Shown here: one piece after another, positions 11,670 through 24,392 of the stretch
Layout of the letters: each line of letters begins with the position of its first letter
How positions within the stretch are numbered: the first letter of the stretch is position 1
From: Leucaena leucocephala
Lineage: Eukaryota; Streptophyta; Magnoliopsida; Fabales; Fabaceae
DNA length: 64,000 bases
Assembly (NCBI GenBank): GCA_037074615.1
Contig: CM073522.1
Coordinates: 24,488,962 to 24,552,961 of the forward strand
Reading direction: 5' to 3'
The notes under the pieces: generated by a model
Database searches by the model: none
Seen by the model: only the letters and a program-made list of their open reading frames with translations
Told to the model about the DNA's origin: nothing
Made by a program: the position numbers and the translations under genes

Positions 11670-13548
11670 TGTAACATCCTTATTTTTGTACATCTTAGGG
11701 ACCAATCGGTAGCATTTAGAACCACTTACATGACGCTTGAAGTCCATTAGCCAAATCTGGAATTTTTACTCTTAGCAAGTTATTGTTCATATGGTATTCC
11801 AGATTGTGCGATGAACTTTGAAAAATTATAATTAATTCTAGCAAAATCGAAATGAAGTGGTTCAAAATTCTAATATAAGATAACACCTTTAAATTTAAGG
11901 GAAAATAATTTCCTGACCAAATTCTTAGCCAATTGATACAGTTTATTCGTTAAATTTTACTGTTCATTTGGTCAAAAATCCTGAAAATAAATTTTGGTCC
12001 CTGACTTTGGAAATTCATTTCTCTTTGTTCCCTTATCCAAATGAGATGAATTATATATGTATTTAAAGATCCATATGTGAAATTTAAGCTCATAAAATTT
12101 TATGGGTTAATTCTTTCATTTGCTAGGTCAAACTGAAGCCACAACAAAACTGTTTCAGGACCTACGTTTTACCATTTCAGTTTCCTTCCTTTAATTCCCA
12201 ATAATTGCTCCAACATGCATAAACCATCTCTTTGGTCTCTCATACATTCATATACATCATGGACATATTCTATAATCATTTCATACATTTCCATCACAAA
12301 ATTACACACTTTACATAATTGGAACAAACCATGCATCATAGGTGAAAGTATCCAATTGTTCACTTTCTTTCCTCCATTCTTTAGCTCTTTCCATGCATAC
12401 AATTTCCCATCATGATTGACCTAAATTGGTTGGTTGTGGGAGGGTGAGATTCTAGGGAATCTCAGTAGTAAACATTGCCACTTAAATATGCAAGATGGAT
12501 GCTAATGCATGATATGTAATTTCATTAAACTTTCTTTAATTAGTGACATGCCATCATGCTATAAACTTTGCATAAAAATGCATGGCCATGGGAAACATGT
12601 TCTTCATGACATATTCAACATCTTTTCTCATGTCACAACATCATTCAAATATCATATACATGTCAACACATAAGCATACCACATCAAGCACATAAAGAGA
12701 TAAGTCCACTACCTTGAACTTAAGCTTTCTTCCTTATTCTTCCACTTGCTCCCTAAGCTTTCCAACCATGAAACCTTTCAGTCAACCACTTCTCAACATC
12801 TTCTTGGATATTGCAAGGTCCTAAGTACATTCATATTCATCACATAATTCATTAGGACCATGAACTCAAGCATTATTCAAGACTATCTTTCTTGAACATT
12901 TAACTAACATAACTTCCTCTAACCTTTACCAATTGCCTTGGCCTTTGAACCAATTGATGTCTTGACCTTACCCTACACAATTTCACCTTTTGAATCCATT
13001 TATGAGCTTAGAATAATGAAATTCCAGCTCCTATGCACTGTTCTGTACAGATTTGGAAAAGCATACACAATTCTTTCAAAAATTATCATTTTGATTCCAA
13101 TTCTTCCCATACTTATTTCTCTATTTTATCCCACACAACTTCTCATATTAAAACCATTGGAATCATCAAAATCATGAAATTCCAATCACTATTCATGCGA
13201 GTGAACAGTACAGAGAAGAATTCCAAACATTACACTTTCAATTCCAATGCTTCCAAGGCTCAAAACCTATCCAATCCTACACAAAATCTTCATATAAACT
13301 CAATGGAAGCATTAGATCATTGAAATTCCATCTCCTTATATTATGAACAGTGCATGAACAGCGCAAACCAAAATGGTTCATCCATGGCAAAGTCAAGAAC
13401 ATCAACTTGATTCAACAACCAATCATCTAACTAGCTTGTTTAAGCTTTAATCTCATAACTCTAACTTTAATTTCTTCTTTCTCCTTTCATCTAAGGTTTT
13501 GGATAGCATATATACCTTAGAGAAAACTTAACTTTCTTCCATGAAAAC
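11670..13548 (-). mobile_element. Element B 3' LTR, distal half
   Basis: On the minus strand this is the end of an LTR finishing GGATGTTACA at 11670. It continues, after removal of solo LTR L3, from the LTR start at 17921->16439. It is the inverted counterpart of 2828-4507. ORFs such as 12938-13177 mirror ORFs of the other arm and are not genes. B appears to have inserted into A's internal region, but its 5' flank is lost, so the duplication (GTAAG expected) cannot be checked. Confidence 0.82.
13544..13548. repeat. TSD AAAAC, left copy (L3)
   Basis: Matches AAAAC at 16439-16443 on the other side of solo LTR L3. Removing L3 and one copy restores a continuous element B LTR. Confidence 0.92.
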
Positions 13549-14442
13549 TGTAACATCCCTAATTTCTGTACTAAGTTGTATGTACAGGTTGAATAAAATA
13601 TATAAGATTTTTAGGAAAATATGTGGCCATATTTATTTAAAGAAAAGGATTAATTGGAAGAGGAAGAAAGTCTAAGAGCCAAAGTGCAAAATTATGAAAA
13701 TGCCACTGTGATGCCCTAAGAAACCAGAAGTAAATGGAGGGCATTTTGGTCATTTCATTCAATGGATGGATATTATATGAAATTTGATATTAAATTATTA
13801 TAATTAATATGAGAGTTTATGGAGTTGACAGAAGTCAAAAAGGAGTCCTGTAGAATTAATTATGGAATTTACAGTGAAAAAGAGCACCGATAAAGGGTTA
13901 AAGGAAATATATATAATTTTTAACAGGACTTCTGGGGCTCAGAAAATTATGAAACATTGTAAAGAATTCATTTTATATTAGAATGAATTTCTAAAAATGT
14001 TAGAACAATTAAAAGAGGTGTTTAGCATTTATGCTAAGATCAGGGTGATTTATGGATATCGGTATAAGGAAAATACATTGGGATTTGGGCCAATTAGCTA
14101 TTGGACCTAAAAGAGACCCAACATGTCATCCTAGGCCAGCCCAATAAGTCCCAAAAGTTGTCTTGGAGCCCAAGTCCAAAAAAAAATAATTTATGGATTT
14201 TTGGAAATAAAGAAAAAGAGAATAAAATAAGAATTAGGTTTTGCACATGGTGGGACCCACATGGACTCAAAAATGGCGCCAAAGAAGTAGTCTTAGATGT
14301 CTCAAGTGGTGCCATGCTAGTGATGTCATGGTGGTAAGGTCTTGAGTGAAAAGTGAAAAGATATTCCAAGATCAAACCTTTAACCATTAGATCAAATAGT
14401 TTCCAAAGTGATCTTGGCCTTCAAATGGCACATGACTTTTCC

Positions 14443-14455
14443 TATAAATACCCCC
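14443..14455 (+). promoter_or_regulatory. TATA box of solo LTR L3
   Basis: TATAAATACCCCC at the same relative place as in the other LTRs, about 895 bp from the LTR start, followed by an AGAGAGAGAAGTGAG leader. Confidence 0.77.
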
Positions 14456-16219
14456 CTTTCCATTCATTCTTCACACCCAAGAGCTCCTTTAGAGAGAGAA
14501 GTGAGTTCTAGAGAAAGAAAGTGGAAGGAAGCAAGGGTCTTTAAGGAGTAAGTAAGGTAAGTTGATGTTCTTCACTTTACCATTTCGGGTTACACTATTC
14601 ATGCACTGTTCATGATAGAAGAAAATGGAATTTCAATGATTTAATGCTTCCATTGAGTTTATATGATGATTTTGTGTAGGATTGGAAAGGTTTTGAACCT
14701 TGGAAACCATTGGAATTAAAGGTTATAATGTTAAAAATTCCTCATGGGACTGTTCACTCGCATGAACAGTGATTTGAATTTCATAATTTTGATGCTTCCA
14801 ATGGTCTTAAAATGAGATTTTGTGTGGGGGTAAAGTAGAGGAACAAATATGGGAAGCATTGGAACCAAAATGGAAATTTTTGGAAAAAGGGAGCTTATTG
14901 AAACTAGACTTGGATTTTGTTGGGAATGGAGTTATAATTTGGTAATTATCTTGTAATGCCTAGGTTTTGACATTTGTGGCAAGGAAAGACCATTACAAGA
15001 AGGAAAGGAACAAGGATCTACAAGAGGTAGCAAGAATATCTAACTATAAACTTATGTGCTTTGATTGTTTTGCTTACTTGTTATACATGAAGGTTTGGTT
15101 GAGCATGGAATGTTGTGTGATGATGATGATGATGTGATATGAGTATGTGATACTCCTTGCAATATATGTCATGACAATATGCATATTAGAGTTGCTTATG
15201 TATAAGCATGAATTAGCTCCCATTGCATGATAACATGTTAGGCATTCAATCAAACATGCATAACCTTATAGTTTATATTACTTGCTATTGGGATTTCCAT
15301 GAAATCTCATTCCTTCCATATAATTAAACATGCTCTAGGTGCTTGATCTTCTCAAGGCAAGAGGGTAAATGTTGATGGATGACTGTACATAATTTAAAGA
15401 GTGTGCACTTTAATTACAAGATGATGTTTTAGTTTGTATGATGCATGCTACTCATAAATCCAATCTGAGGTAGTGTACTTCCATCGGTATTTTGATTGAC
15501 TTATATGATGAGTTTTCATATGAAATTTGGCATGAACATAGATAAGATCTATATATTTAAATGGACACCAAGAACGCCTCATTTGGTTAAGAACTAGAAT
15601 TGTTATGATTTTTCAAAGTTAGGAGTTGAAATCTGGAATAAGGTAAAATGACTACTCAGAGGCAGTGAGGTTCATGCGCTAATTTCATATAGTAAACGAA
15701 TGATTTTTTCCTCTAAATTTTGTGATATTAAATTATACATATGGATATTTAAATGCATATGTAGTTTAACTCAATTGGATAAGTATAAAAGGATAAATGA
15801 ATTTTTGAAAATGGGCCAAAGAAATTGGAACTTCCAGATTTACCAAATGAACAGTAAAGTTCAACGAATAAACTGATTTGATATGGACAATAAGATCTCA
15901 TTTTCATATTTTTATCTCAAAGTTAAATGAAATATATTTCATTAGAAATTGGAATCACCTTATAACGATTTTTCTAGATTTAGTTATGAATTTCCAAAGT
16001 TCAGGTTATAATCTGGAATTACCCAGTGAATAGCGGTAGTGAACAGTAACCGTAAGCCCAACTTTTGGAAATTCATGTTTTTGAGGTTAAGAGGTATTCA
16101 AATGTTCTAAAATAGTTCCAATTGAGTAAGGTTAAAGTTCAAAATTAAGGTCAAGGTTTTAAGGTTAAGACTTAAAGATATTTGTTAGAAAATACCGTTG
16201 TGCTGGTAGACTATACAAA

Positions 16220-16343
16220 GTACTGTGTACGTAGGTGCTGTCTAAGGAGGCTGGAAGTGAGTGGACCTAGCCGGTTCATCCAGTCTTTCCTAGGTACTTG
16301 CGTCGAATGGTAGTTCTCATGGGGAATTACCGAATCAGTACAG
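16220..16343 (+). other. Conserved U5 segment (L3 copy)
   Basis: Same block as 10051-10176, including ACCTAGCCGGTTCATCCAG and the terminal GAATCAGTACAG. Confidence 0.7.
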
Positions 16344-16438
16344 TTATTTTCTACCAGGATTTTCAGCAAGAGAGATATAATCCACTTCAAGAGAGCTATA
16401 GCAAGAGTACTTTGAGAGATATAAAGAAGGATGTTTCA

Positions 16439-17921
16439 AAAACCCTAAGTTCAAGCTCCCAAATCAAAGGAAAATAAGCTAGGATAGATTGCTTACCTTT
16501 AATCTCTATCTTGCTTGAACTTTGGCCTTTGAATTCTTCTTTGTCTTGGCTTGAGTTTTCATTTTGCAAGAGGTTCCCCAAGCATTCTTCATTCACGGTT
16601 TTGCATCAGAAAAATGGGGGTATTTATAGGCAAATTCCATGGAAAATGAAAGGCCAAGATCATTTTGTGCACTATTTGATATAATGGCTTAGATTTAATC
16701 TTGAATTCCCTTTTTTTAATAATTATGACATCACCTTCATGACATCATCAAAGGGGACACCTCATAAGTCACATGGAGAAATTCCAAGGGCAAGAAGTCT
16801 CCATAAAAATTCCAGTCGAGTCCGGTACCGGCTCAGTCCGAATCCCCGAAAACCAGACTGTTTTCTGAATCTAATTTTTCTGAGGTTCCATAATATGTGT
16901 TCTGACCTTAAATCTAGTATCCGGATTCTTTCTACCATTGACATTCTTATACTGGGTCTAAACTTAATTACAGATCCCTTGGAAAATGACCAAAATACCC
17001 TTGGTGCCATTTCTTGCACTACATTAACCCTAAGGGCAAAATCGTCATTTCACACCTCTTTGTACCTTGTCAGGGCATATACTGACTTTGACTAGCCCTT
17101 CCTGTACCTGCCCTGGCATGCCCTCCATTGATCTATTGCTCCTTAGTGCAACACATGGGCATTTTCGTAATTTCGCACTTTCCCTGGCTAATTTCTGAAC
17201 ACTGACCCTTTTCCCTGATGAACTAATATGATGGGCCTAGCCTCAGTTGGTGTCATTTTGGGCCTCTGAGTGATGCCAACAGGGCTCATTCAGTCCCAGC
17301 TTGCTACCGATTAATTTCCCAATCGGATACCGGGTATCCACAAACTCCCGTCTAAATTCACTAACAAGTGAATAACTTTTTCTACAGAACTCCTTTCGAA
17401 ATTCTATCAGTTCCTCGACCTCTGGCTTCACAGGATGCACATTCGTGTAACTTTTCACTCATATCTGAGGTCCAGGAGATCTAATAAAAATTTCAGATAA
17501 CTTTCAGACTATCGGATAAATTTCAACTATCTGAAACTCTAATAAAATTTCTGTATTAAGCTAAATTAACCAGTATCATTTTCTCTATCTACTGATAAAA
17601 TCTGGGACTGAAATGCTTCCGGGCAGTTCTAAGCCACTTCCGGCTCAACTTTCCATAATTACCATTTTACCCCTTGACTTTTCATAAATTACACTTATGT
17701 CCTCAAATTTGGCTAAAATTACACTTAAAGACCCCACATTTTTGTCTACTTTCTCTTTTGGCCTTAAAATATTTATAATTTCACTTAAGTCCTTGCATTT
17801 TCTTTTTTTTTCAATTCAATCCCTTTCTTTACATAAATGGCCACATATTTCTTAGAAAATCTCACATATATTACGTACAAACTGTACATACACATCAGTA
17901 CAGAAAATTAGGGATATTACA
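16439..17921 (-). mobile_element. Element B 3' LTR, proximal half
   Basis: On the minus strand the LTR starts TGTAATATCCC at 17921, directly after B's polypurine tract once solo LTR Z1 is removed. It contains an inverted TATA box at 16616-16628. It is interrupted by L3 at the duplicated AAAAC and resumes at 13548. Total LTR length without L3 is about 3.36 kb. Confidence 0.85.
16616..16628 (-). promoter_or_regulatory. TATA box of element B 3' LTR
   Basis: Minus-strand TATAAATACCCCC, the same 13-mer as in L1, L2, L3 and L6. Confidence 0.75.
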
Positions 17922-17924
17922 TTT
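17920..17924. repeat. TSD CATTT, left copy (Z1)
   Basis: Matches 19868-19872. The duplicated five bases straddle the junction between element B's polypurine tract and its 3' LTR. Confidence 0.92.
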
Positions 17925-19204
17925 TGTTGGAAATTATGCCCTAGGTGCCAATCATTGTCTTATAAACGTTATTATTTTATAAATTTCTTAATTATGTTAT
18001 AACATTATTTGCATGTTTACTGTGATGATCATCCTTGGATAACTCATGAGCTTATCCTAAATGTCCCTGGTCGGTCATCTATGTGGGAGTAGAGATGAAA
18101 TAAGACCAGTATGACTTTGAAGATATATACAGATATAAATCAAAGTCATCGGCACATGTAATAGTACAGGGTACTGGACCGACCCTATGAGAGAGCTGCA
18201 TGGGTTAAGTCATAAGCTTCTCTCATATACAAGCCATGTCACTATGCCCTTTGACCTGAGATCATCATGGATTCCTACATTACAAACGCTCAGCTTTGAC
18301 CTAGTCAAAAGTCACTTTTGACCGAGTGATCATAAAGGCTATGCTCGGGCTTAGTGGTTTTTCATGCGGAGGAATGTGAATGGTCAAGATGGAATTTGTC
18401 CCTCACATTCGTAGAGAGATATTACTGGGCCCCTCGATGAGTGAGTCTGAGAAATATATGGCCATACTGTAATGGAAGGGTAGTTCCATTTCTATAGTCA
18501 GACTACTCAGGGATCGAGAAAGTAACGGTCAAGAATAGGAGGATGACGTTCACCAAGCCTCATCCATGACTGAAATATCGTGTGATAAAAGGGACTTGAT
18601 ATGGTTGTATGAAAGGTAACATCGTTCATCGATCCTCATATGTTTTGGGTAGTCGTAATGTCTTGCTAGAGGCCGCTTATGACTTGTGGGTTAGTATAGT
18701 AACTGGCCCACTGCCAACTTCATATGGGCCTACAGGGTCACACACAAAATAGCCCAACTCAAGCTGTGATGTCCAGGTTCATTGAATCTAAGACATGTCT
18801 TGATTAAATGAATAATCTAGGGTGAATTTATATATTTTATATATATAAATTTGTATATATATATTATATATAATATAAGAGATATTTGCAAGATTTAATT
18901 TATAAGGATAAAATAAATTTCTATCACTTTTGAATTTGAATTTAAATGGATATGATCTATTTAAATTTGAAATTCAAATTGATAAGATATCTCAAATTTG
19001 ATTTATGAGCATAAATCAAATATAATTCCGTCTTATCTTTATTAAATAAATAGGTGATTTAAATCTGTGGGACGGATTTAATAAAAACCATATTTATTTA
19101 ATTAGTTTCTTATCAAATTATGCAATATATGATATTGTATTAATTTCAGAATTAATATAAGATTAATTCTGAAACCCAGCCCAATTAGAAGCCCGATAGC
19201 ATCC

Positions 19205-19216
19205 TATATATTTGAC
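19205..19216 (+). promoter_or_regulatory. TATA box of LTR Z1
   Basis: TATATATTTGAC, conserved inverted in Z2 at 44407-44418, followed in both by GGGCTAGGG-like leader sequence. Likely core promoter of the copia-like family. Confidence 0.6.
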
Positions 19217-19461
19217 ATTAGGAGCTAGGGTTAAAAAACACAGCTCACAAGAGAAAAAGGGGCAGGAGAGTGCAAAAGGTTTGCAGATAAGAAACTGCCA
19301 GAATAGAGACGGTGAGGACAGAATCTTGAGAAAACCCTAGAGGGACAAGAGGCGCTAGCACGTCGTTCATGGTTGGAACGCTATTCATGTGGATACCGGT
19401 AGAGGAAGCCGATCTGAGTTGTCAACTTCTTACGAACGAGAAAAGAGCACCAGGTACGACG

Positions 19462-19748
19462 AGGTCACGACCAGTTGACGTAGAGGTCACGACCAAATTG
19501 GCTTCTGAACGTCAGAAATCTGAAAAGAGACTACAGGTCGCGACGAGTAGCAGAGGAGGTCGCGACTAACAACTCCAGAGGCGACAGGTCACGACGAGAA
19601 GCTGAGTAGGTCGCGACTAAAAGTTCCAGAGGCTGCAAGTCGAGACGAGAAGCTGAGTAGGTCGCGACTGAAAGTTCCAGAGGCGAGGAGTCGCGACTAG
19701 TGGATACGGAGGTCGCGACTGAAAGTTCCAGAGGTGAGGAGTCGCGAC
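19462..19748 (+). repeat. GTCGCGAC palindrome array (LTR Z1)
   Basis: About seven exact GTCGCGAC copies plus degenerate ones (GTCACGAC, GTCGAGAC), 20-35 bp apart. Linkers AAAGTTCCAGAGG and GAAGCTGAGTAG alternate. The AAAGTTCCAGAGG linker is shared with the array of element A (5919-6192), although the surrounding elements are unrelated. Confidence 0.9.
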
Positions 19749-19872
19749 TAGCGAATACCGAAGGTAACACTTCTTTCTCCTTGACTTAAATACATTCGGT
19801 AGATCCTGGCTGGGAATGGAAAAAATTTTAAAGTTAATTTTTGCTGCGTGTCTTCCAATTCCCTTCACATTT

Positions 19873-19884
19873 CTCTCCTCTTAA
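19873..19884 (-). other. Polypurine tract of element B
   Basis: On the minus strand the tract reads AAGAGGAGAG and follows GAGGACGAAATTTATTTT, the well-known sequence before the 3' LTR of plant Tekay/Del-type gypsy elements. Once Z1 is removed it lies immediately before the LTR start TGTAATATCCC. Confidence 0.8.
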
Positions 19885-22800
19885 AATAAATTTCGTCCTC
19901 AAAATTTACTTAGTACCTTAGTCAATTATCTGGGTATATATCTTCTTGGTATCTCTTTCTGCTTTATGACTAAGGATTAGGGTATCTATCTCGTATCCTT
20001 CATCTTGATACTTTAGCGGGGTACTTTCAATATAGATATTCGTGAATCTTCATATGTTTACTATTATTACTCTTCATTTCTAATTCAACTCAATTAGAGT
20101 TGAACTTTACTTCATTATGGTACTTGCTTACTTGCTATGCATATGTTTACTTGTGGACAACTCATTGTACTAGACTTGTGAGTAGTGTCCATTTCTTTCA
20201 TATCAAACTCTCTCGAATATTACTATATTCAGGAGTTTTCATCAATTACTCGTCATATTTTCTAGCACTTGTCTTAGTATCTAGCAGAATTTCTTAACAT
20301 CCGCAAAGCTTCATCTCTCTTTTCGTATAATCATATGTTCTCATCGTATAATCATATGTTCTCATCATCTTTAATAACTTAACATCATACAGAGAGAGGA
20401 CTTATATAACTACTCTTTCTTTGCTTTACTATTCAATAGGAGCACATACTCTAACCTGCATAATGCCTGGCCAACATCTTGCAGGACTGCATACCTGCTC
20501 ATGAATGCAAAGCTCTAGCGTTCTTTTCATGAATATACACAGCTCTAACACTCAGAGCTTCCACAGCTCTATCATATGGAGCTTGCATTGTTCTAACATT
20601 TGGAGCTTTAGCACACTTTACAACATAACATAATGCCTGGCATTTCATGCAAGCAGTGAAAGCTCTCACTTTCATCTGTAACCTTACATTCAGACATCTT
20701 ATCCCTTTCAAAAAGGGAGCCTCTCTATCTGTTCATAAAGTTACTTCTTACTATCATTTTCAATACCCATTTCTCATTATGTGCCACTTACATGCTTATG
20801 AAAATGTATCTCATTGCGTATTTCTCATGATATATTGTCGCATATCTAGCCAAATCTGGCTATATCATGACATATCTTACTATTTCATAACTTATCTCAC
20901 CTTATTATGACATATTCTGAGATGCCAGAAACATTCTCTTTAACTTATAACTTTATCAGCCTCTCAGGAGAATATTGCTCTTTTGCTTCTCGTTCTCCTG
21001 AACAAAGTCATGATTTAAATCTTTCATTTCAAATCCACTCTATTTGGACTTGACAGAAGGGTTCTAATCCTTTACTGTTCATAAACCTTTCTAACTTTTC
21101 ATAACTTTATTTATCATTATACATAACTTTATGCATATATGCCAAACTTCTATGGCATTTACACTCATTTCTCATTACTTCTCAGGGTTACCCACCATTG
21201 GGCTACTCTTGCCTGAGCACATTTAACTGGAAAGTGCTGATAAAAATCTGAAGCACTGGTGCTATCAAGCTCCAACCCTGGTACTTTACTATCTTAGCCC
21301 CTTTTTTATAAATCTCTTTGGCTTCTTAACCTTTTTGTCCTCATCTGGAGGATTTATCTAGCTTTTATTCTCATTCTCTTTATTTTCATCTTAGGAATCT
21401 CTATTAATTTCACTTTATTATTTTATATAAGAAGATTCTGAGTCAGTCTATAATAATAATAAGGCTATCTGAATTAACATCGTGGGTACTCAATCTGCTA
21501 TGAGTTAACAACTTGTGAAGCTTCTCTACCTTGACCTTGTCCTTGGTAATTATCATTCCAAAGAAATACTATACTCATAGCTCATTCATTTTCTTTCTCT
21601 AGGCTAGGTCTACTGCGACCCTCGAGATCTACTGCGATCAACCGTCAACCTCTTCAGGATCTAACTGCTACCCTGGAATTCTTTTCTATATAAGCCATGC
21701 TTAGGATCTAACTGTGATCCTCCGTAATCTACTGCAATTTTGTTGTACTATATTCATATCTGTGGAAGACTTAAACCAACGGACTAAGTTATAAGGTTAG
21801 TTACTGCCACTTAGTTGCTAACTCAACAGATAATTCCCCAAAATGATCATAGAAGCCAATATTATTTATTAAGACTTTACTCATTTGCTCTATTACTCAG
21901 GAATTTCTCATTTCATTCTCATCTTTCATAACTTTACTATATCTAGTTCTGCAGAGAGCTACAAATGCTCTATCATGCACATATCCTTTATAATCTGTCT
22001 ATCTCATTTGATGGACATAGCTTTATCATGAGCTTCACTGTCCATGTCCATGCTTCAGCATGAGCAGTTTGACTCTATCGCAAGAGCAATCTATCTCCAT
22101 TGCAAGAACGTTAACTTCTATTACATAGACTCTGCTCCTTTTCAGAGATGCATCATCTTTCATAATAGTGTCTCACTTCATGTTCATGGAACATCATTCA
22201 CATATCTCATCCCCATTAAAGGGATATGTCCTGAGTATTGTAATCATATATCTATAAGATTGTCATCAACATTCATCTCTAATCTCATTCTCTGTCCAAC
22301 TGACTATCATTATCTGTCTCAGGTTCTCATTCTAAACTTGAGGGATTGAGTGGCTAATTATCTCGTTTATCACTTTTCTTTGCTTTATTATCATTACCAA
22401 GTTAAATTATCCAATTACATGTCGTATGGTACGGGAGCAACATAACTTTCTCATAACTTCCTCATCTCATATGTACTCTATCCTGCATGTACTGAAAAAG
22501 GGGAGTATTCATTCGTCATAGCATACTCTAACATGCATAATATGCAAGGAGATACAATTATTTAAGCATTCTCTAACTTGCTTGCCATCATATGACAACT
22601 GCGAGGAGATGCAACTGATCATCGTAACTTAGCCATATCATTATCACATAATTTGCTCAACCATCCATTGTAAGCACACTGCAATTAAACCATTTGCTAG
22701 GTAACCTTTTTAAGCATTTTGTCTCTTTATCACATTATTTGCCAGATCTTGATCATTCATTCATGAACGTGAGATAAATACTCATTTACTTAGGCTGTCA

Positions 22801-24258
22801 CATTACCCTCTTGGTAGGGTACAGACTCAACCCTTCACTACTCTTTCTTACACAGAGGATAGGGAAGTCACTCTATCTTTAAAATTGTGGCTACCTTTCT
22901 CTCTCTAGGCATCATACATTTCTGTTTCTAATCTTGTATACATCTACCGCTCTATTAAACTCCAGTGAATACCTGAGAAAAATTCTTTGTAGCACGGAAT
23001 TCAATCCATGAATTAACTTCTTAATCATTCAACTCTCTCTGTTCATATAGATAAACTCGGCTATGTATTCATTAAAGGGTTTTTCTTTCTCAACTTTAAC
23101 CCTTAGCCTCACGCTCATCTCTATCTAACTGAGAGGAATGCTTTTCGTAAAACTATTGAAGAAATACTTATCAGGTGAGCGGATCAATCTCTATCTCTCT
23201 ATAGTAATGTCTGTGTCTCTCCCCTAGGTCTACTAGGTTATTGTTTCTTTGTGATAGAATCCCTCTGTCTTGGGAATATTAGCTCCCTAATTGGTAACCA
23301 TCATGTTTCTAACTTTAGGACATGTATTAGGCCCATTCTTAGGCAAGGCTCATTCTATCTTTTAATTCTTTTGTTCAGGAAAGACTAACTGAACAACTTG
23401 TTTCATAATGTAGATTTACTCCTGATGGTCACACAGAGGATCTACTTCTAAACATCTTTTTAAACCAATCTACATCTTTGTATCTCATATTGTTTAGCTT
23501 GCCTGTACCTCGTGCTAAACCTCTAGCTGATAAACTTCAGCGAGGTTGGTATCTTCATTCATCATCAGGTCTCTATGCTTTCTAGTCGAGGCCTAAGTAT
23601 TAGCTTGCCGTAACTCATATTCTCTATAAACTTTGCAACCTTCTCATTCTACTCATCCTAACTTGATGGCTCTGTATACTTTAGTCGCGACCACAGGTCT
23701 TCTCTCGTCGTGACCTGATAGCTCTGTGACTTTCCATCGTGGCCAATGGTCTTTACCCATTACGACCAAAACACCTCTGTGATTATTTGTCGCGACCTGT
23801 GTCTTAACTTGTCGCGACTTAACTTCTCTGGGACTTTTAGTCGCAATCTAAACTGCTTCACATCGTGACCTGGACACACCTTTCTTTAAACATTATATTC
23901 TAGTATTCTTGTCTAGTCTTTATTCTAGCAATGGCCAATTCTTATTCTTAACTTTGATGAGCTTGACTCACTTGAAATTCATCCATATCTATCTATCATA
24001 ATTGAATTAAATAGGGAACATATTCACATAAATGTTCAACCAACTATCATTTAATTATATCACATCAAAACTCATATTTCATGTCACCATAACATTTGTA
24101 CATTCTTTTCTAGGAGATATCACCCTTATATATCAGTTGGTGGATCATTTGCCAAAAGCTCACTTAGCTTTACATACCGTGTAGGGTATATGGCACTATC
24201 TGACTTATGACCATTTCATGCCAATCTTCTACTTTGTCAACCCGATTCAGGTTAATGC
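19885..24258 (-). mobile_element. Element B internal region (5' truncated)
   Basis: About 4.4 kb on the minus strand matching element A from roughly 5395 to 11660, without the L2 insertion, plus about 830 bp next to the polypurine tract that A lacks. It contains a GTCGCGAC array (23580-23876). No protease, reverse transcriptase, RNase H or integrase motif is visible; ORFs such as 22044-22349 look like chance. The 5' LTR, primer site and first ~870 bp are missing: sequence at 24259 belongs to element C. The B-C junction has no terminal motif and looks like a deletion or recombination point. Confidence 0.75.
23580..23876 (-). repeat. GTCGCGAC palindrome array (element B)
   Basis: Three exact GTCGCGAC copies (first at 23684) and several degenerate ones, 25-35 bp apart, orthologous to the array in element A at 5919-6192. 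Confidence 0.82.
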
Positions 24259-24383
24259 TCTCTAATGATAAATTTCAAATGATTAACAAAATGTATTTCC
24301 ATCATGGTTTGTTGTAACTCATTTTTGGTAAAAATGATTTAAGGTGATTAATTTATGGTTATGTAAAGGAGAATTTTACAACT

Positions 24384-24392
24384 TGGTATCAG
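24384..24392 (+). other. Remnant primer binding site of element C
   Basis: TGGTATCAG, a partial match to the tRNA-iMet primer site, lies three bases after TTTTACA, an LTR-like end. Confidence 0.55.

Larger units (their letters stand above)
13549..16438 (+). mobile_element. Solo LTR L3 (2,890 bp), TSD AAAAC
   Basis: Starts TGTAACATCCC, ends GGATGTTTCA, flanked by AAAAC on both sides. It has a TATA box at 14443 and the conserved U5 segment at 16220-16343. Its start resembles L1 and element B. Its middle (about 14580-16090) resembles the W-type LTR of A and B, and its end resembles L2 and L6, so it is a mosaic. Small ORFs around 14094-14387 are shadows with no recognisable product. Confidence 0.95.
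17925..19867 (+). mobile_element. Solo copia-like LTR Z1 (1,943 bp), TSD CATTT
   Basis: Starts TGTTGGAAATTATGCCC, ends CCAATTCCCTTCA, and is flanked by CATTT at 17920-17924 and 19868-19872. It matches Z2 (43777-45680, inverted) from end to end and Z3 (2236-2827) over its start. A TATA box lies at 19205, and a GTCGCGAC array fills the 3' part (19462-19748). An AT microsatellite-like stretch is at about 18830-18880. No internal region remains, so it is a solo LTR. The ORFs in the array are repeat artefacts. Confidence 0.94.

Noticed and set aside
12938..13177. Conserved small protein (similar to ORF at 3188-3427)
   Set aside because: The similarity follows from the inverted LTR copies; the frames are not under visible constraint and differ by frameshifts elsewhere in the LTRs.
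2828..13548. A Mutator-like transposon with long terminal inverted repeats
   Set aside because: The inverted arms are LTR parts of two elements: one arm is followed by a primer site and the other belongs to an LTR preceded by a polypurine tract; no MURA-like protein or 9-bp duplication is seen.
13549..17921. One palindromic TIR element (both ends TGTAACATCCC inverted)
   Set aside because: The AAAAC duplication shows that 13549-16438 is a separate solo LTR inserted in the opposed LTR of element B.
19462..19748. CRISPR-like array (regular short repeats)
   Set aside because: Plant DNA, degenerate 8-bp palindromes, similar rather than unique spacers, no cas genes.
19531..19868. Repeat proteins encoded by 19531-19770 and 19617-19868 (and 43786-44222)
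   Set aside because: The regular peptides arise from translating the GTCGCGAC array; the frames overlap and neither has a sensible start or a homologue.
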